53,285 bases of DNA from an uncultured Clostridia bacterium (GCA_946542235.1 CAMNKK010000006.1:1-53285), one strand, 5' to 3'. Shown: positions 1-9,499, numbered from the stretch's first letter. Numbers and translations are program-made. Notes: generated by a model from the sequence alone, not told the origin.

Positions 1-444
1 GTACCCATGGCAGACCGGGAAACCAAACCGGTCTATATCAACGGAGACATGTTCCACGGTACATTTAAGCGTACTGCGGAAGGAGATTATCATTGCACTG
101 CGGAAGAAGAACAGTTTGGCGCGGGATTGCCTGACCGAACCACTTTGACGCTGCCGTTAATAAATAAAATAAAAGACTTATCAGAGATGAAACAGGACTT
201 TTTGCCCCAAAGTCCTGAAAAAAGTCCTGAAAAAAGTCCCGAAACAAAGGCAAATGAAATAGATGCAAGAAAAGAAGCGGTGTTGAGCTTAATAATGGAA
301 AACCCGTCTCTTTCAAAATCAAAAATCGCGCGCAAACTCGGAATCTCAGATCGCCAGGTAAGAACTGTACTCGATTATCTTAAGGCCGAAGGGAAAATTC
401 ATTATGAGGGAGCAAGCAGAGGCGGCCGATGGGTCATTGATTGA
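1..444 (+). CDS. AlbA_2-type putative ATP-binding/DNA-binding protein, 5'-truncated by the window and internally deleted
   Basis: The frame is open from base 1, so the true start lies outside the window. Residues VPMADRETKPVYINGD followed by HGTFKR and EGDYHCT match the end of the AlbA_2 (Schlafen-like, old AAA_4) domain of transcriptional-regulator-like ATP-binding proteins. The frame then runs straight into LPDRTTLTLPL, a Ser-Pro-Glu-Lys repeat linker and a C-terminal winged helix (LSKSKIARKLGISDRQVRTVLDYL), which belong to the far end of such proteins. The roughly 250-300 residue middle, including the RecG-like ATPase part, is missing, so I infer an in-frame internal deletion that left a remnant. 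Codon use is AT-richer than the rest of the window, suggesting horizontally acquired DNA. Any function of the remnant is unknown; it might still bind DNA. Confidence 0.6.
   Translation, partial: VPMADRETKPVYINGDMFHGTFKRTAEGDYHCTAEEEQFGAGLPDRTTLTLPLINKIKDLSEMKQDFLPQSPEKSPEKSPETKANEIDARKEAVLSLIMENPSLSKSKIARKLGISDRQVRTVLDYLKAEGKIHYEGASRGGRWVID
211..246 (+). repeat. Three tandem 12-bp units coding Ser-Pro-Glu-Lys
   Basis: The unit AGTCCTGAAAAA occurs at 211-222 and 223-234, with a diverged copy at 235-246. It encodes the linker between the truncated AlbA_2 part and the winged helix. Such repeats are slippage-prone. SPEK-like linkers are common in this protein family, so this is probably original linker rather than deletion scar. 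Confidence 0.8.
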
Positions 445-598
445 TTTGTCAGGATTGCGTAAGTATAAGGAGGACGCGATTTGCAGCGTTTTGCTCCGAT
501 TCGGCAATGATGAAGATGTCACGTGGATAGTATGAACAGAATTCTGAGCACCGTAGGACTTTGGAAACGCGGCGAGATGCGGCTGGAGGAGGTTTTAC

Positions 599-1540
599 AT
601 GACCCAAACACGTATTTTGTTTATCTGCCACGGGAATATATGCAGAAGCGCTGCTGCGGAAGCGGTTTTGACGCAGATGTGCCGGGAAGCGCATTTCGGG
701 CAGGCTGAAGTGAGCTCTGCTGCCGCGACCCGGGAGGAAATCGGGAATGATATTTATCCCCCCATGAAAAAAGCGCTTCGTGAAAAAGGGTACAGCTGCC
801 CGCCGCATGCCGCAAGGCAGACCGTTCGGGAGGACTATGAACGGTATGATTATCTGATTGGGATGGATTATGAAAACCTTTCGGATATGAAAAGAATTTA
901 CGGCGGAGATCCGCTGGGAAAGATCTCCCTGCTGCGCGACTGGACGGGCGAAGCAGGGCAGGAGATTGATGATCCCTGGTACACCCGGGATTTCAGAGGA
1001 GCGCTGGAGCAGATTGAGGACGGATGCCGCGGGATCATGCAGTTTCTGAAAAAAAGCGGCAGCAGCAAGCCGGTTCAGATCGCGGTGATTTCTGACACCC
1101 ACGGCCTTCTGCGGCGGGAGGTTGTGGCTGAGCTGCAGGACTGCAGTCACATCCTGCACGCGGGGGACATCGTAAAGGAAATGGATCTGGATGAACTGCG
1201 CCTGTACGGATCCATCTATGCGGTCAAAGGAAACAATGACCTGTGGCAGGACGGCCTGCGGGATCTTGCCGGCGTGCTTCGGTTTGAAATAGCCGGCGTC
1301 TCCTTCCTGATGACGCATGACCGCCGGAATGTGCCACGAAATCTGGAGGGGGTTCAGGCGGTTGTCTTCGGGCATACGCATCGCTACAGCGAGGAATGGG
1401 CGGAGGGGCGCCTCTGGCTGAATCCGGGCAGCTGCGGACGGGCCCGGTTCGGCGGGGAAGTCAGCATGGCAAAAATGCGGCTGCAGGATGGAAAAATACT
1501 GAACATCAGGAAAATAACCTTCCCTGATCAGCCAAGATAA
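599..1540 (+). CDS. Low-molecular-weight protein tyrosine phosphatase fused to YfcE-like metallophosphoesterase
   Basis: This 313-residue protein carries two complete enzymes. Residues 1-150 are a low-molecular-weight phosphotyrosine phosphatase: the P-loop CHGNICRS has nucleophile Cys10 and Arg16 (CX5R), and the general-acid loop DDPWY is at 124-128. Residues 158-313 are a YfcE/MJ0936-type phosphodiesterase with the metal ligands in order: SDTHG (165-169), HAGD (187-190), GNND (211-214), THD (238-240) and GHTH (257-260). Both active sites look intact. A GGAGGAGG ribosome site lies just upstream of the ATG. It precedes a glycosidase gene by 30 bp. The two activities usually sit on separate proteins. 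The fusion suggests consecutive dephosphorylation steps or shared regulation, but no substrate can be read from sequence. Confidence 0.9.
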   Translation: MTQTRILFICHGNICRSAAAEAVLTQMCREAHFGQAEVSSAAATREEIGNDIYPPMKKALREKGYSCPPHAARQTVREDYERYDYLIGMDYENLSDMKRIYGGDPLGKISLLRDWTGEAGQEIDDPWYTRDFRGALEQIEDGCRGIMQFLKKSGSSKPVQIAVISDTHGLLRREVVAELQDCSHILHAGDIVKEMDLDELRLYGSIYAVKGNNDLWQDGLRDLAGVLRFEIAGVSFLMTHDRRNVPRNLEGVQAVVFGHTHRYSEEWAEGRLWLNPGSCGRARFGGEVSMAKMRLQDGKILNIRKITFPDQPR

Positions 1541-1570
1541 GCTATATTATCATCCGGAGGCGAGCGAAAG

Positions 1571-2506
1571 ATGGAATTTATGAATGCCTATACCTTCGGC
1601 TTCTGTGAAAAACGCGGGTTTACGAAGGGCGCTGCCTGGAGGGAGTCCCTCCGGCTGATGGCGGAATCCACGGGCTGCAACGCGATTATTCTTCCGGTCT
1701 GCGCCTGGCAGGAGCATACCTATTCCACGGTCATGGACTCCGATCATCCGGATGTCATGGACGGGGAGGATGTCCGGGCGGTCTGCGAATATGCACGCAG
1801 CCTGAAGCTGAAAGTGATCCTCAAGGCCATGGTCAACTGCAGGGACGGATACTGGAGAGCCTACATTCGCTTTTTTGACACGGAGGTGCCCACAGAACCG
1901 AGGTGGGCGGACTGGTTCGATGCCTGGACAGACCATGTATGCCGTGTGGCGCGGATGGCAGAGGAGAACCGGGCTGAGCTTTTCTGCATCGGGTGTGAAA
2001 TGGTGGGAACGGATCACCGGGAAACGGAATGGCGGCAGCTGATCAGCGCAGTCCGGAAGATCTATCATGGCCCGATTACCTACAATTGTGACAAATTCCA
2101 GGAGAATCATATCAGATGGTGGGACGCGGTGGATGTGATTTCCTCCTCGGGCTACTATCCTCTCAGCCGGCTGAAGGAGCACTTTGAACGGATTCAGGCC
2201 GTTGCATCCGCGGCGGGGAAGCCCTTTATGTTTATGGAATGCGGCTGCCCTTCCAGGGCCGGGAGCGAGCAGCTGCCGAATGACTGGAGGTTTGGAGGGG
2301 AAACCAGCATGGAGGCGCAGCGCGCCTGGTATCAGGAGTTCACAGACCTGATTCTGGATTATCCCTTTGTCCGGGGAACCGGGTGGTGGGACTGGTCCGC
2401 AACCAGACTGTATCCGGGATTTGCGGGACAGGATCACAACGGATACTGCACATGGGGGAAGCCGGCCAATCAGGTGCTGGCCGATTTTGCCGGGAAGATT
2501 CGATGA
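1571..2506 (+). CDS. GH113-like glycoside hydrolase (beta-mannanase type)
   Basis: A 311-residue TIM-barrel enzyme without a signal peptide, so probably cytoplasmic. It resembles glycoside hydrolase family 113, whose known members cut beta-1,4-mannan or manno-oligosaccharides. The likely acid/base is Glu143 in GCEMVGTD, and the likely nucleophile is Glu223 in FMECGCPS. Aromatic residues WWDW near 272-275 would line the sugar site. The start is preceded by GGAGG at 1556-1560; an in-frame Met at codon 4 is an alternative. The gene ends 92 bp before a GH2 glycosidase, consistent with one operon that trims imported oligosaccharides. Clan membership is firmer than the exact substrate. Confidence 0.8.
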   Translation: MEFMNAYTFGFCEKRGFTKGAAWRESLRLMAESTGCNAIILPVCAWQEHTYSTVMDSDHPDVMDGEDVRAVCEYARSLKLKVILKAMVNCRDGYWRAYIRFFDTEVPTEPRWADWFDAWTDHVCRVARMAEENRAELFCIGCEMVGTDHRETEWRQLISAVRKIYHGPITYNCDKFQENHIRWWDAVDVISSSGYYPLSRLKEHFERIQAVASAAGKPFMFMECGCPSRAGSEQLPNDWRFGGETSMEAQRAWYQEFTDLILDYPFVRGTGWWDWSATRLYPGFAGQDHNGYCTWGKPANQVLADFAGKIR

Positions 2507-2598
2507 ACCCGGAAGAAAAGCGGGTACGCGGCGAAGGAGCGGCCGGCCTGAAGAGGCAGGGTGAAAAGACGGATCCGGCGCAGACACAGGGAGGATAT

Positions 2599-5500
2599 AT
2601 GAAGAATATTGATCTTTGCGGAAAATGGACATGCATGATTCCCGGATGGCAGCAGGAAGTACTTTTGCCGGGTACCCTGGACGAATGGGGGATCGGAGAA
2701 CCCGACGATCCGGAAAGACAATGGAAGGCAGAAGAGGTAAAGCGCATCGGGTTCTGGAAGAAGGGGGATCCCATCGTGACCCGGCTGACCCGGAAGCACA
2801 CCTTCGAGGGCGCGGCGCGGATCAGCCGGAGCCTTGAATGGGATAAAAAAGAGGGAAAGCGATACTTCGTGGACGCCGAACGGGCAAGAATGCTGAAGCT
2901 GGAGGTCAACGGCCGGGAGGCGGCTCCCTGCCGCCCCGGATGCCTTTCCGCCCCCTGGTGCTTTGAAGTGACGGAGCTTGTGACCGGAAGAGATGAATTC
3001 ACCTTCCTGAGTGACAACAGCTATCCCGGATGGCCCCGGGAGGCGATTGTATATTCTTCCGCCGCGTCCGACGAAACCCAGACCAACTGGAACGGCATCC
3101 TGGGCAGCATCCGGATCCGGGAGGAAGGGAGCACCTTCCTGTCGGATGTGCGGGTGTATGCCTGCGGCGGGGATGAGGATGCGGCCGTGATCGAAATCGA
3201 CAGCGCGGACGGATGGGAGGGTGAAATCCGGATCAGCTCCGAAGCCCTGGAGGAGGACGCCGTGATCCGCACGGCCCTGGGTGCCGGAAGGCACGAAATC
3301 CGATGCGGCCTGAAAATCCGGAAGGATGCCGCGAGATGGGACATCGGCGAGGGGCGGATGCAGGAGATGACCGTCAGCGCGCCGGGGCTGGAGACGCGCA
3401 GCGCACGGTTCGGCATCCGCAGCTTCCGGGCGGAAAAAGGACGGCTGACGATCAACGGGAGACGGATTTTCCTGCGGGGAGAGGCCAACTGCGCCGTGTT
3501 TCCCGAAACCGGATACTGCCCCATGGAAAAGGACGAATGGAAGGAAATCCTGCGGAAATACCGGGAATATGGCGTAAACTGCATGCGGTTCCACAGCCAC
3601 TGCCCTCCGGAGGCCGCCTTTGCGGCCGCTGACGAGGCCGGCATGCTGATGCAGCCTGAGCTGAGCCACTGGGATCCGGAGCACGCGTTTGAATCGGAAG
3701 CTTCCAGACAGTATTACCGGAATGAGATGATCCGGATCCTGCAGACGCTCGCCTGCCATCCGTCCTTTGTCATGCTGAGCCTGGGCAATGAGCTGCATGC
3801 CGGGGCGGAAGGGCATGCCTGGATCGGGGAGATGCTGAAGACCGCCAGGGCTGCCGACCCGACCCGGCTGTACACCGGCGGATCCAATCTGCATTACGGC
3901 CAGCTGGGCACCGAAAGCGCCGGGGACTTCTATACCGCCATGGGATATATGGGGATGGAAATGCGGGCTACCTGCGACGGAATGACCGGATGGCTGAACC
4001 ATGAGTATCCCGGAACCTGCCATGACTACAGCAGCACCATGAACGCGATTCGCCGGAACAGCGGTCTGCCCGTATTTTCCTTTGAGGTCGGACAGTATGA
4101 AGTGCTGCCGGAGACGGAGGAGGACAGCAGGTATCGGGGCGTGACCCGGGCGGACAATCTCACGCATATCCGGGAAAAGGCGCGGGAGAAGGGACTGGAA
4201 AAAGACTGGAAGCGCATGAGGGAGGCCTCCGGCGAAAGCAGCCTGCTGTGCTACCGCGCGGAGGTTGAGGCTGCCATGCGCACGGAGGAGTACAGCGGCA
4301 TCAGCCTGCTTGGGCTGCAGGACTTTCCGGGCCAGGGAACCGCGCTGGTGGGAATGATGAACGCGCATCTGGAGCCGAAGAGCGGGAGCTTTGCCCGACC
4401 GGAGCGATTTGCCGCCTTCTTCCGGGATGTGCTGCCGCTGGCGCTGATGGACAGATATACCTGGACGGAGGGGGAAACGCTGACCGTGCGGGTTCGGCTG
4501 GCCAACTACGGTAAGCACAGCCTGTCCGGAAAGACGGAATGGACGCTGGAAGGGGAAGACGGCCGGAGACGGTGCGGGGGTATGCTGGAGGACAGGACGG
4601 CTCCCGCGGGCGGACTGACGGATCTGGGAGAAATACGGATCGGGCTGGCGGACTTTCCCCGGCCGGAGAAGCTGACGCTGATCCTGCGGTTCTGCGGAGC
4701 GCGGAATGAGTATCCGGTCTGGGTTTATCCCCCGGTGCAGCCTGAATGCCCGCCGGATGTATATGAGTGCCGCAGCCTGGACGGGAAAGCCCGGGATATC
4801 CTGCGCGCAGGCGGCACGGTATACCTTGCGCCGGACAGTACGGAGGAGGCGCTGCCCAACTCCATCCAGGCTCAGTTCAGCCCGGATTTCTGGTCCGTAT
4901 GCACTTTCCCGCATCAGGCGGGAGGGATGGGACAGCTGATTGACGAAAGCCATCCGCTGTTCAGAGACTTTCCTACGGAATCCTTCAGCAACTGGCAGTG
5001 GTGGCCCATGGCCGGCCAGCGGGCCATGATCCTGCCGGAAAAAATAGATGCGATCATTGCCGAGATGGATTCCTATGCTTACCTGCGGCCGATGGCCAAG
5101 CTGTTTGAATGCCGCTGCGGCGGAGGGAAGCTGATGGTGTCCTCCCTGGGGCTGCACAGCCTTCAGCAGTACCCGGAAGCCCGGGCGCTGCAGGCCGCCA
5201 TCTATGCCTATCTGGCCTCCGACCGGTTTGCTCCGGCGCAGGAGCTGACGGAGGAATGGATCCAGGGGATCTTCCGGAGCCGGAAAACGGACTACGGACT
5301 GCTTCTCAGGCAGGCGGAGGAAATCATCCGGACGGATCCGGGATATGTGCCGGCGCTCAGCAACCTTTCCGCGCTGCTGATGGATATGATTCCGCAGCTG
5401 AACTGGGCGGGGTTTTATCTGCTCCGGGGAGACCGGCTGGTGGTCGGGCCTTTTCAGGGAAAACCTGCCTGCATCCATATTCCCGTGGGAAAAGGCGTGT

Positions 5501-5745
5501 GCGGGACGAGCATCGCGAAGGATGAAGCCCTGAACGTGCCCGATGTGCACGCATTCCCCGGCCATATCGCGTGTGACAGCGCATCCCGCTCGGAGATGGT
5601 GATTCCGCTGCACCGGCAGGGAAAACCCGCGGCGGTGCTGGATATGGACAGCCCGGTTCCCAACCGGTTTTCACCGCAGGACGCGGAAGAACTGAAGAAA
5701 TTCGCGGGCCTTGCGGAAAGGCTTTTATGCTGGGAAGACGCGTAA
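2599..5745 (+). CDS. GH2 family glycosidase fused to free methionine-(R)-sulfoxide reductase (GAF domain)
   Basis: I start this 1048-residue protein at the ATG preceded by GGGAGG; the open frame reaches upstream to 2383 inside the previous gene. Residues 1-890 form a family 2 glycosidase with jelly-roll, Ig-like and TIM-barrel parts. The acid/base is Glu398 in LGNELHAG and the probable nucleophile is Glu496 in FSFEVGQYE. Residues from about 900 form a GAF-type fRMsr, the enzyme that reduces free Met-R-sulfoxide. Its three cysteines Cys958, Cys968 and Cys992 have spacings of 10 and 24, as in E. coli fRMsr (84, 94, 118), and the motif HAFPGHIACDSAS is intact. No stop or frameshift separates the two parts. 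The fusion is odd because the enzymes share no pathway. It may be real, or a lost stop codon joining adjacent genes. The GH2 substrate is unresolved. Confidence 0.85.
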   Translation: MKNIDLCGKWTCMIPGWQQEVLLPGTLDEWGIGEPDDPERQWKAEEVKRIGFWKKGDPIVTRLTRKHTFEGAARISRSLEWDKKEGKRYFVDAERARMLKLEVNGREAAPCRPGCLSAPWCFEVTELVTGRDEFTFLSDNSYPGWPREAIVYSSAASDETQTNWNGILGSIRIREEGSTFLSDVRVYACGGDEDAAVIEIDSADGWEGEIRISSEALEEDAVIRTALGAGRHEIRCGLKIRKDAARWDIGEGRMQEMTVSAPGLETRSARFGIRSFRAEKGRLTINGRRIFLRGEANCAVFPETGYCPMEKDEWKEILRKYREYGVNCMRFHSHCPPEAAFAAADEAGMLMQPELSHWDPEHAFESEASRQYYRNEMIRILQTLACHPSFVMLSLGNELHAGAEGHAWIGEMLKTARAADPTRLYTGGSNLHYGQLGTESAGDFYTAMGYMGMEMRATCDGMTGWLNHEYPGTCHDYSSTMNAIRRNSGLPVFSFEVGQYEVLPETEEDSRYRGVTRADNLTHIREKAREKGLEKDWKRMREASGESSLLCYRAEVEAAMRTEEYSGISLLGLQDFPGQGTALVGMMNAHLEPKSGSFARPERFAAFFRDVLPLALMDRYTWTEGETLTVRVRLANYGKHSLSGKTEWTLEGEDGRRRCGGMLEDRTAPAGGLTDLGEIRIGLADFPRPEKLTLILRFCGARNEYPVWVYPPVQPECPPDVYECRSLDGKARDILRAGGTVYLAPDSTEEALPNSIQAQFSPDFWSVCTFPHQAGGMGQLIDESHPLFRDFPTESFSNWQWWPMAGQRAMILPEKIDAIIAEMDSYAYLRPMAKLFECRCGGGKLMVSSLGLHSLQQYPEARALQAAIYAYLASDRFAPAQELTEEWIQGIFRSRKTDYGLLLRQAEEIIRTDPGYVPALSNLSALLMDMIPQLNWAGFYLLRGDRLVVGPFQGKPACIHIPVGKGVCGTSIAKDEALNVPDVHAFPGHIACDSASRSEMVIPLHRQGKPAAVLDMDSPVPNRFSPQDAEELKKFAGLAERLLCWEDA

Positions 5746-5788
5746 CGGTGCTTTCTCTGTTCCGGCGGTTTTCTTTCCCGGGGAATTA

Positions 5789-5797
5789 TGATATGAT
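5789..5797 (+). promoter_or_regulatory. Candidate extended -10 promoter for smc
   Basis: TGA followed by TATGAT (5792-5797) lies about 90 bp before the smc start. The -35 region (TTTTCT at 5769) is poor. The 139-bp gap holds nothing else recognisable. Confidence 0.45.
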
Positions 5798-5884
5798 GAA
5801 CCGTCTCCGCGGAGCGCGGGAGGTGTCCGGGTTTTCCCGGAAAAAGCCGGAGCGGCCGGCAGAACAGGGAAACAGGAAGTAAAA

Positions 5885-8800
5885 ATGCGACTGAAGAAAT
5901 TGGAACTGTACGGGTTCAAATCCTTTGCCCAGCGGACGGAAATCGTGCTGAACGAAGGAATTACGGCCATCGTAGGGCCGAACGGATCCGGCAAGAGCAA
6001 CATCGGCGACGCGGTGCGCTGGGTGCTGGGGGAACAGAGCGCGAAACTGCTGCGGGGAACCAGCATGCAGGACGTGATCTTTAACGGAACCGAGAAGCGA
6101 AAGCCCCTGAGCTACTGTGAGGTGTCCCTGGTCTTTGACAATGAGGACCGGGCCCTGCCGATGGACTACGCGGAAATCATGGTGACCCGCCGGGTGTACC
6201 GGTCAGGGGAGAGCGAATACTTTCTGAACCGCTCTGCCTGCCGGCTGAAGGATGTGGTGGATCTGTTCCGGGACACCGGAATCGGCAAGGAAGGCTACTC
6301 CATCATCGGGCAGGGACGGATAGACGAGATCCTTTCCCGCAAGGGAGAGGACCGGCGCCTGGTTTTCGAGGAAGCGGCAGGCATTGTCAAGTTCCGGGCG
6401 AGAAAGGAAGAAGCGGACAGGAAGCTGGCGCACACCCAGGATAACCTGACCCGGGTGGATGACATTCTGGAAGAGCTGAAGCGCAGGCTGGAGCCGCTGG
6501 AGGAAGAAGCCAAAAACGCGAGAGTATACCTGGAGCTGAGCGCTGAGCTGAAGACGCTGGACCTGAACCTGTTCCTGGTGCGCAGCGACCGGATGGAAGC
6601 GAAGCTGAGGGAGCTGGACAGCGATCTGCAGAGCATGAACGCCGTGCTGGAGCAGGCGGAAATCACGCTGCAGGAAAAGGCGGATCAGCGGGATTCGCTG
6701 CAGGCGGAGATCGCCGCGCTGGAAGAGAAGATTTCCGGCGCGCACCAGGCGGCCATGGAAGGGATGGAAGCCCTGCATCAGGCGCAGGACGCCTGCCGGC
6801 GGATGGAGGAACGCCGAAACCACCGCGGGGAAACCCGCAGGCGGATTGAGGAGGAGTCCGCCGCGGCGGCCCGGCGGCTGGAGGAGCTGGCGGAGCTTTC
6901 CGCGGACAGCGAAAGCGGCAGCGAGGCCAGACAGCGGCTGATCGAAGAGAAGGAAGACGCGCTGGCCGCGGCACAGGCGGCGGAGGCGGAGGCCCGGGCG
7001 GAGGAAAACGCGCGGGAGGAAGCCCTGGAAGCACAGCAGAACGCCGTCATGGAAGCCATGAACCGGCATGCGGCGGCGCTGAACGACCAGACCCGGCTGA
7101 AAACGATGTTTTCCACGATGGAGAGCCGCCTGCAGGAGCTGACGGTGTCCTGCGAGGAGATGCGGCGCGAGTCGGCGGAGAAGGAAAGCAGCGTACAGTC
7201 CGCCAGAGCCATGCTTCGGCAGGAAGAGACCCTGCAGAAGGAAAGGACGGACGCCTGGCAGGAAAGCGTGAACCGGCTGAACCGGGCGGACGGGGAAGTG
7301 ATTCAGGCCCGGCAGGAGTATGACCGGAAGCTGGCGGAAATGCGGGATATGGAATCCCGCCGGAAGCTGCTGGCGGAGATGAGCCGGGAGATGGAGGGCT
7401 ATGCCCATTCGGTCCGCGCCGCCATGAAGCAGGCCCGGGACAGCCGGATGGAAGGTGTGCACGGCGTGCTGGGCCAGCTGATTCAGGTGCCGCAGATCTA
7501 TGAAACGGCGCTGGATATGGTGCTGGGCGCGGCACAGCAGAATATTGTCACGGAGGATGAGGAAACCGCGCAGCAGCTGATCGAATACCTGCGGCGGAAC
7601 CATCTGGGCCGGGCGACCTTTCTGCCCGTTTCCTCCGTGAAGTCCAGGGTGCTGGAACCGCGGGAGCGGGAAGTGCTGAATATGCCCGGATGCCTGGGCG
7701 TGGCGTCTGAACTGGTGAAATGCGACGGACGCTTCCGGGGCGTGGTGGAGAACCTGCTGGGCCGGACGGTGATCGCGGAAAACCTGGACGCGGGAATCGC
7801 CATCATGCGCCGGGGCCGGCACGCGTTCCGGCTGGTGACCCTGCAGGGAGACGTAATGCACTCCGGCGGCTCCATGACGGGCGGATCGGTTTCCTCCCGG
7901 AACGTGAACCTGTTTTCCCGGGAACGGGAGCTGAAGGAACTGACCGAGAAGCTGACCGGCGGGCAGGCGGAGCTGGAAAAGCTGCTGCACAGCATGCAGG
8001 AAGGACAGAAGAAAAAGGATGTCCTGAAGCAGGAGAACGCGGAAGCCCTGGAGGCGCTGCATCAGCAGGAAATTGCCGTGGCCCGGGAAACAGAGCATGT
8101 GCAGAACGCGGAAGCGGACCGGAACGGCTTTGCCATGCGCCTTTCCGAAACGGAGGCGGCCAGGGAACAGCTGATGGAGTCCATGAACCAGATCGAGGAA
8201 CAGCTGTCCATGGTGACCGGGGACACCAGCCGGGAACAGCAGTCCCGGGAGGAAATGGAGAAGGAAACCGCCAGGCTGCAGGAGCAGCTGGCGGAAGCCA
8301 GAAAGCGCGCGGAGGCGGCATCGGGGACGGTGGTCAGCCTGACGCTGGAGCTCAGCGATCTGCGGCATGAGGCGGAAAGCCTGCAGCGCGATCAGGACCG
8401 CTTCCGGAGGGAAGAGGCAGGCATGCGCCAGGATCAGGCCCGCCGGGAAGAAGAGCTGACGCGGATGGCGGAGGAAGAGGCGGCGGACGGAAAGGAAGCA
8501 GACCGGCTGGCGGCAGCGGAAGCCGAGGCAAGGGCGGCCCAGGCAGGCCGGGAGGATATCATCCGATCCCTGGAAGAGACCAGGGCTTCCCGGCAGAGCA
8601 CACTGCGGGAGATCCTGAGCGACATGGAAGGGCTGCATCAGTCCCGCAGCCGGGACACGGACAAAATGCACCGCATGGAGCTGAACCGGACCAGGACGGA
8701 CGGGGATCTGAAGGCTCTGCGGGACCGGATCTGGAATACCTATGAAATGACCTATGCCATGGCGGAGGAGTTCCGCCGGACGGATGGGTTCAACGTGGCG

Positions 8801-9451
8801 GAGGCGGACCGCCGGGCGGCGCAGATCTCCACGGAAATCCGGGCCCTGGGCGTGGTGAACGTCAAGGCGGTGGAGGAATACGCCGAAACGAAGGCCAGGG
8901 TGGATGAGCTGGGAAGCCAGCGGGAGGATCTGGAAAAGGCGGAGACGGATCTGAAGGATCTGATTGCCCGCCTGCTGGATCAGATGAAGACCACCTTTGT
9001 GGAGAATTTCTCCCTGCTGCAGGGGTATTTTTCGGAGACATTCCAGCGGCTTTTCGGCGGCGGCCATGCGGAACTGATCCTGATGGATCCCTCCGATCCG
9101 CTGAACTGCGGAATTGAAATCAACGCGCAGCCGCCGGGCAAGAAGCTGCAGCTGCTGACGCTGCTGTCCGGCGGGGAACGTACGCTGACGGCGATTGCAA
9201 TCCTGTTTGCGACGCTGAAGCTGAAGCCGACCCCCTTCTGCATTCTGGATGAGATCGAGGCGGCGCTGGACGATGCAAACATCGGCTATTTTGCGGACTA
9301 TCTGGTCGAATATTCCAGGGAAACGCAGTTTGTTGTCGTGACGCACCGGAAAGGGACCATGGAGCGGGCGGACAGCCTGTACGGCGTGGCCATGGAGGAG
9401 CAGGGTGTAAGCAAGATGGTGTCCGTGTCCCTGCAGGACTATCAGGAATAA
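5885..9451 (+). CDS. smc: Chromosome segregation protein SMC
   Basis: A full-length 1188-residue SMC ATPase, the core of the bacterial condensin complex that loads with ScpA and ScpB and organises the nucleoid. Walker A GPNGSGKSN is at 31-39. A long coiled coil is interrupted by the hinge at about 520-660 (GVHGVLGQLIQVP onward). The C-terminal head has the ABC signature LSGGERTLTA from 1094 and Walker B CILDEIEAALDD from 1119. The ribosome site (AGGAAG) is weak. In many Firmicutes smc sits between rnc and ftsY; neither is here, and PLP decarboxylase genes follow instead, so the local order is rearranged. Coding is very Glu/Ala/Arg rich, which produces long antisense open frames without meaning. 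Confidence 0.98.
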   Translation: MRLKKLELYGFKSFAQRTEIVLNEGITAIVGPNGSGKSNIGDAVRWVLGEQSAKLLRGTSMQDVIFNGTEKRKPLSYCEVSLVFDNEDRALPMDYAEIMVTRRVYRSGESEYFLNRSACRLKDVVDLFRDTGIGKEGYSIIGQGRIDEILSRKGEDRRLVFEEAAGIVKFRARKEEADRKLAHTQDNLTRVDDILEELKRRLEPLEEEAKNARVYLELSAELKTLDLNLFLVRSDRMEAKLRELDSDLQSMNAVLEQAEITLQEKADQRDSLQAEIAALEEKISGAHQAAMEGMEALHQAQDACRRMEERRNHRGETRRRIEEESAAAARRLEELAELSADSESGSEARQRLIEEKEDALAAAQAAEAEARAEENAREEALEAQQNAVMEAMNRHAAALNDQTRLKTMFSTMESRLQELTVSCEEMRRESAEKESSVQSARAMLRQEETLQKERTDAWQESVNRLNRADGEVIQARQEYDRKLAEMRDMESRRKLLAEMSREMEGYAHSVRAAMKQARDSRMEGVHGVLGQLIQVPQIYETALDMVLGAAQQNIVTEDEETAQQLIEYLRRNHLGRATFLPVSSVKSRVLEPREREVLNMPGCLGVASELVKCDGRFRGVVENLLGRTVIAENLDAGIAIMRRGRHAFRLVTLQGDVMHSGGSMTGGSVSSRNVNLFSRERELKELTEKLTGGQAELEKLLHSMQEGQKKKDVLKQENAEALEALHQQEIAVARETEHVQNAEADRNGFAMRLSETEAAREQLMESMNQIEEQLSMVTGDTSREQQSREEMEKETARLQEQLAEARKRAEAASGTVVSLTLELSDLRHEAESLQRDQDRFRREEAGMRQDQARREEELTRMAEEEAADGKEADRLAAAEAEARAAQAGREDIIRSLEETRASRQSTLREILSDMEGLHQSRSRDTDKMHRMELNRTRTDGDLKALRDRIWNTYEMTYAMAEEFRRTDGFNVAEADRRAAQISTEIRALGVVNVKAVEEYAETKARVDELGSQREDLEKAETDLKDLIARLLDQMKTTFVENFSLLQGYFSETFQRLFGGGHAELILMDPSDPLNCGIEINAQPPGKKLQLLTLLSGGERTLTAIAILFATLKLKPTPFCILDEIEAALDDANIGYFADYLVEYSRETQFVVVTHRKGTMERADSLYGVAMEEQGVSKMVSVSLQDYQE

Positions 9452-9499
9452 AGGAGCTGCCGGACGCCTCGCGCCCGCCGGCTCCGACAGGAGGTGCAC

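Noticed and set aside
2470..5613. Minus-strand open frame of 1047 codons opposite the GH2 gene
   Set aside because: Same reason: an antisense shadow of a high-GC gene with no recognisable domain.
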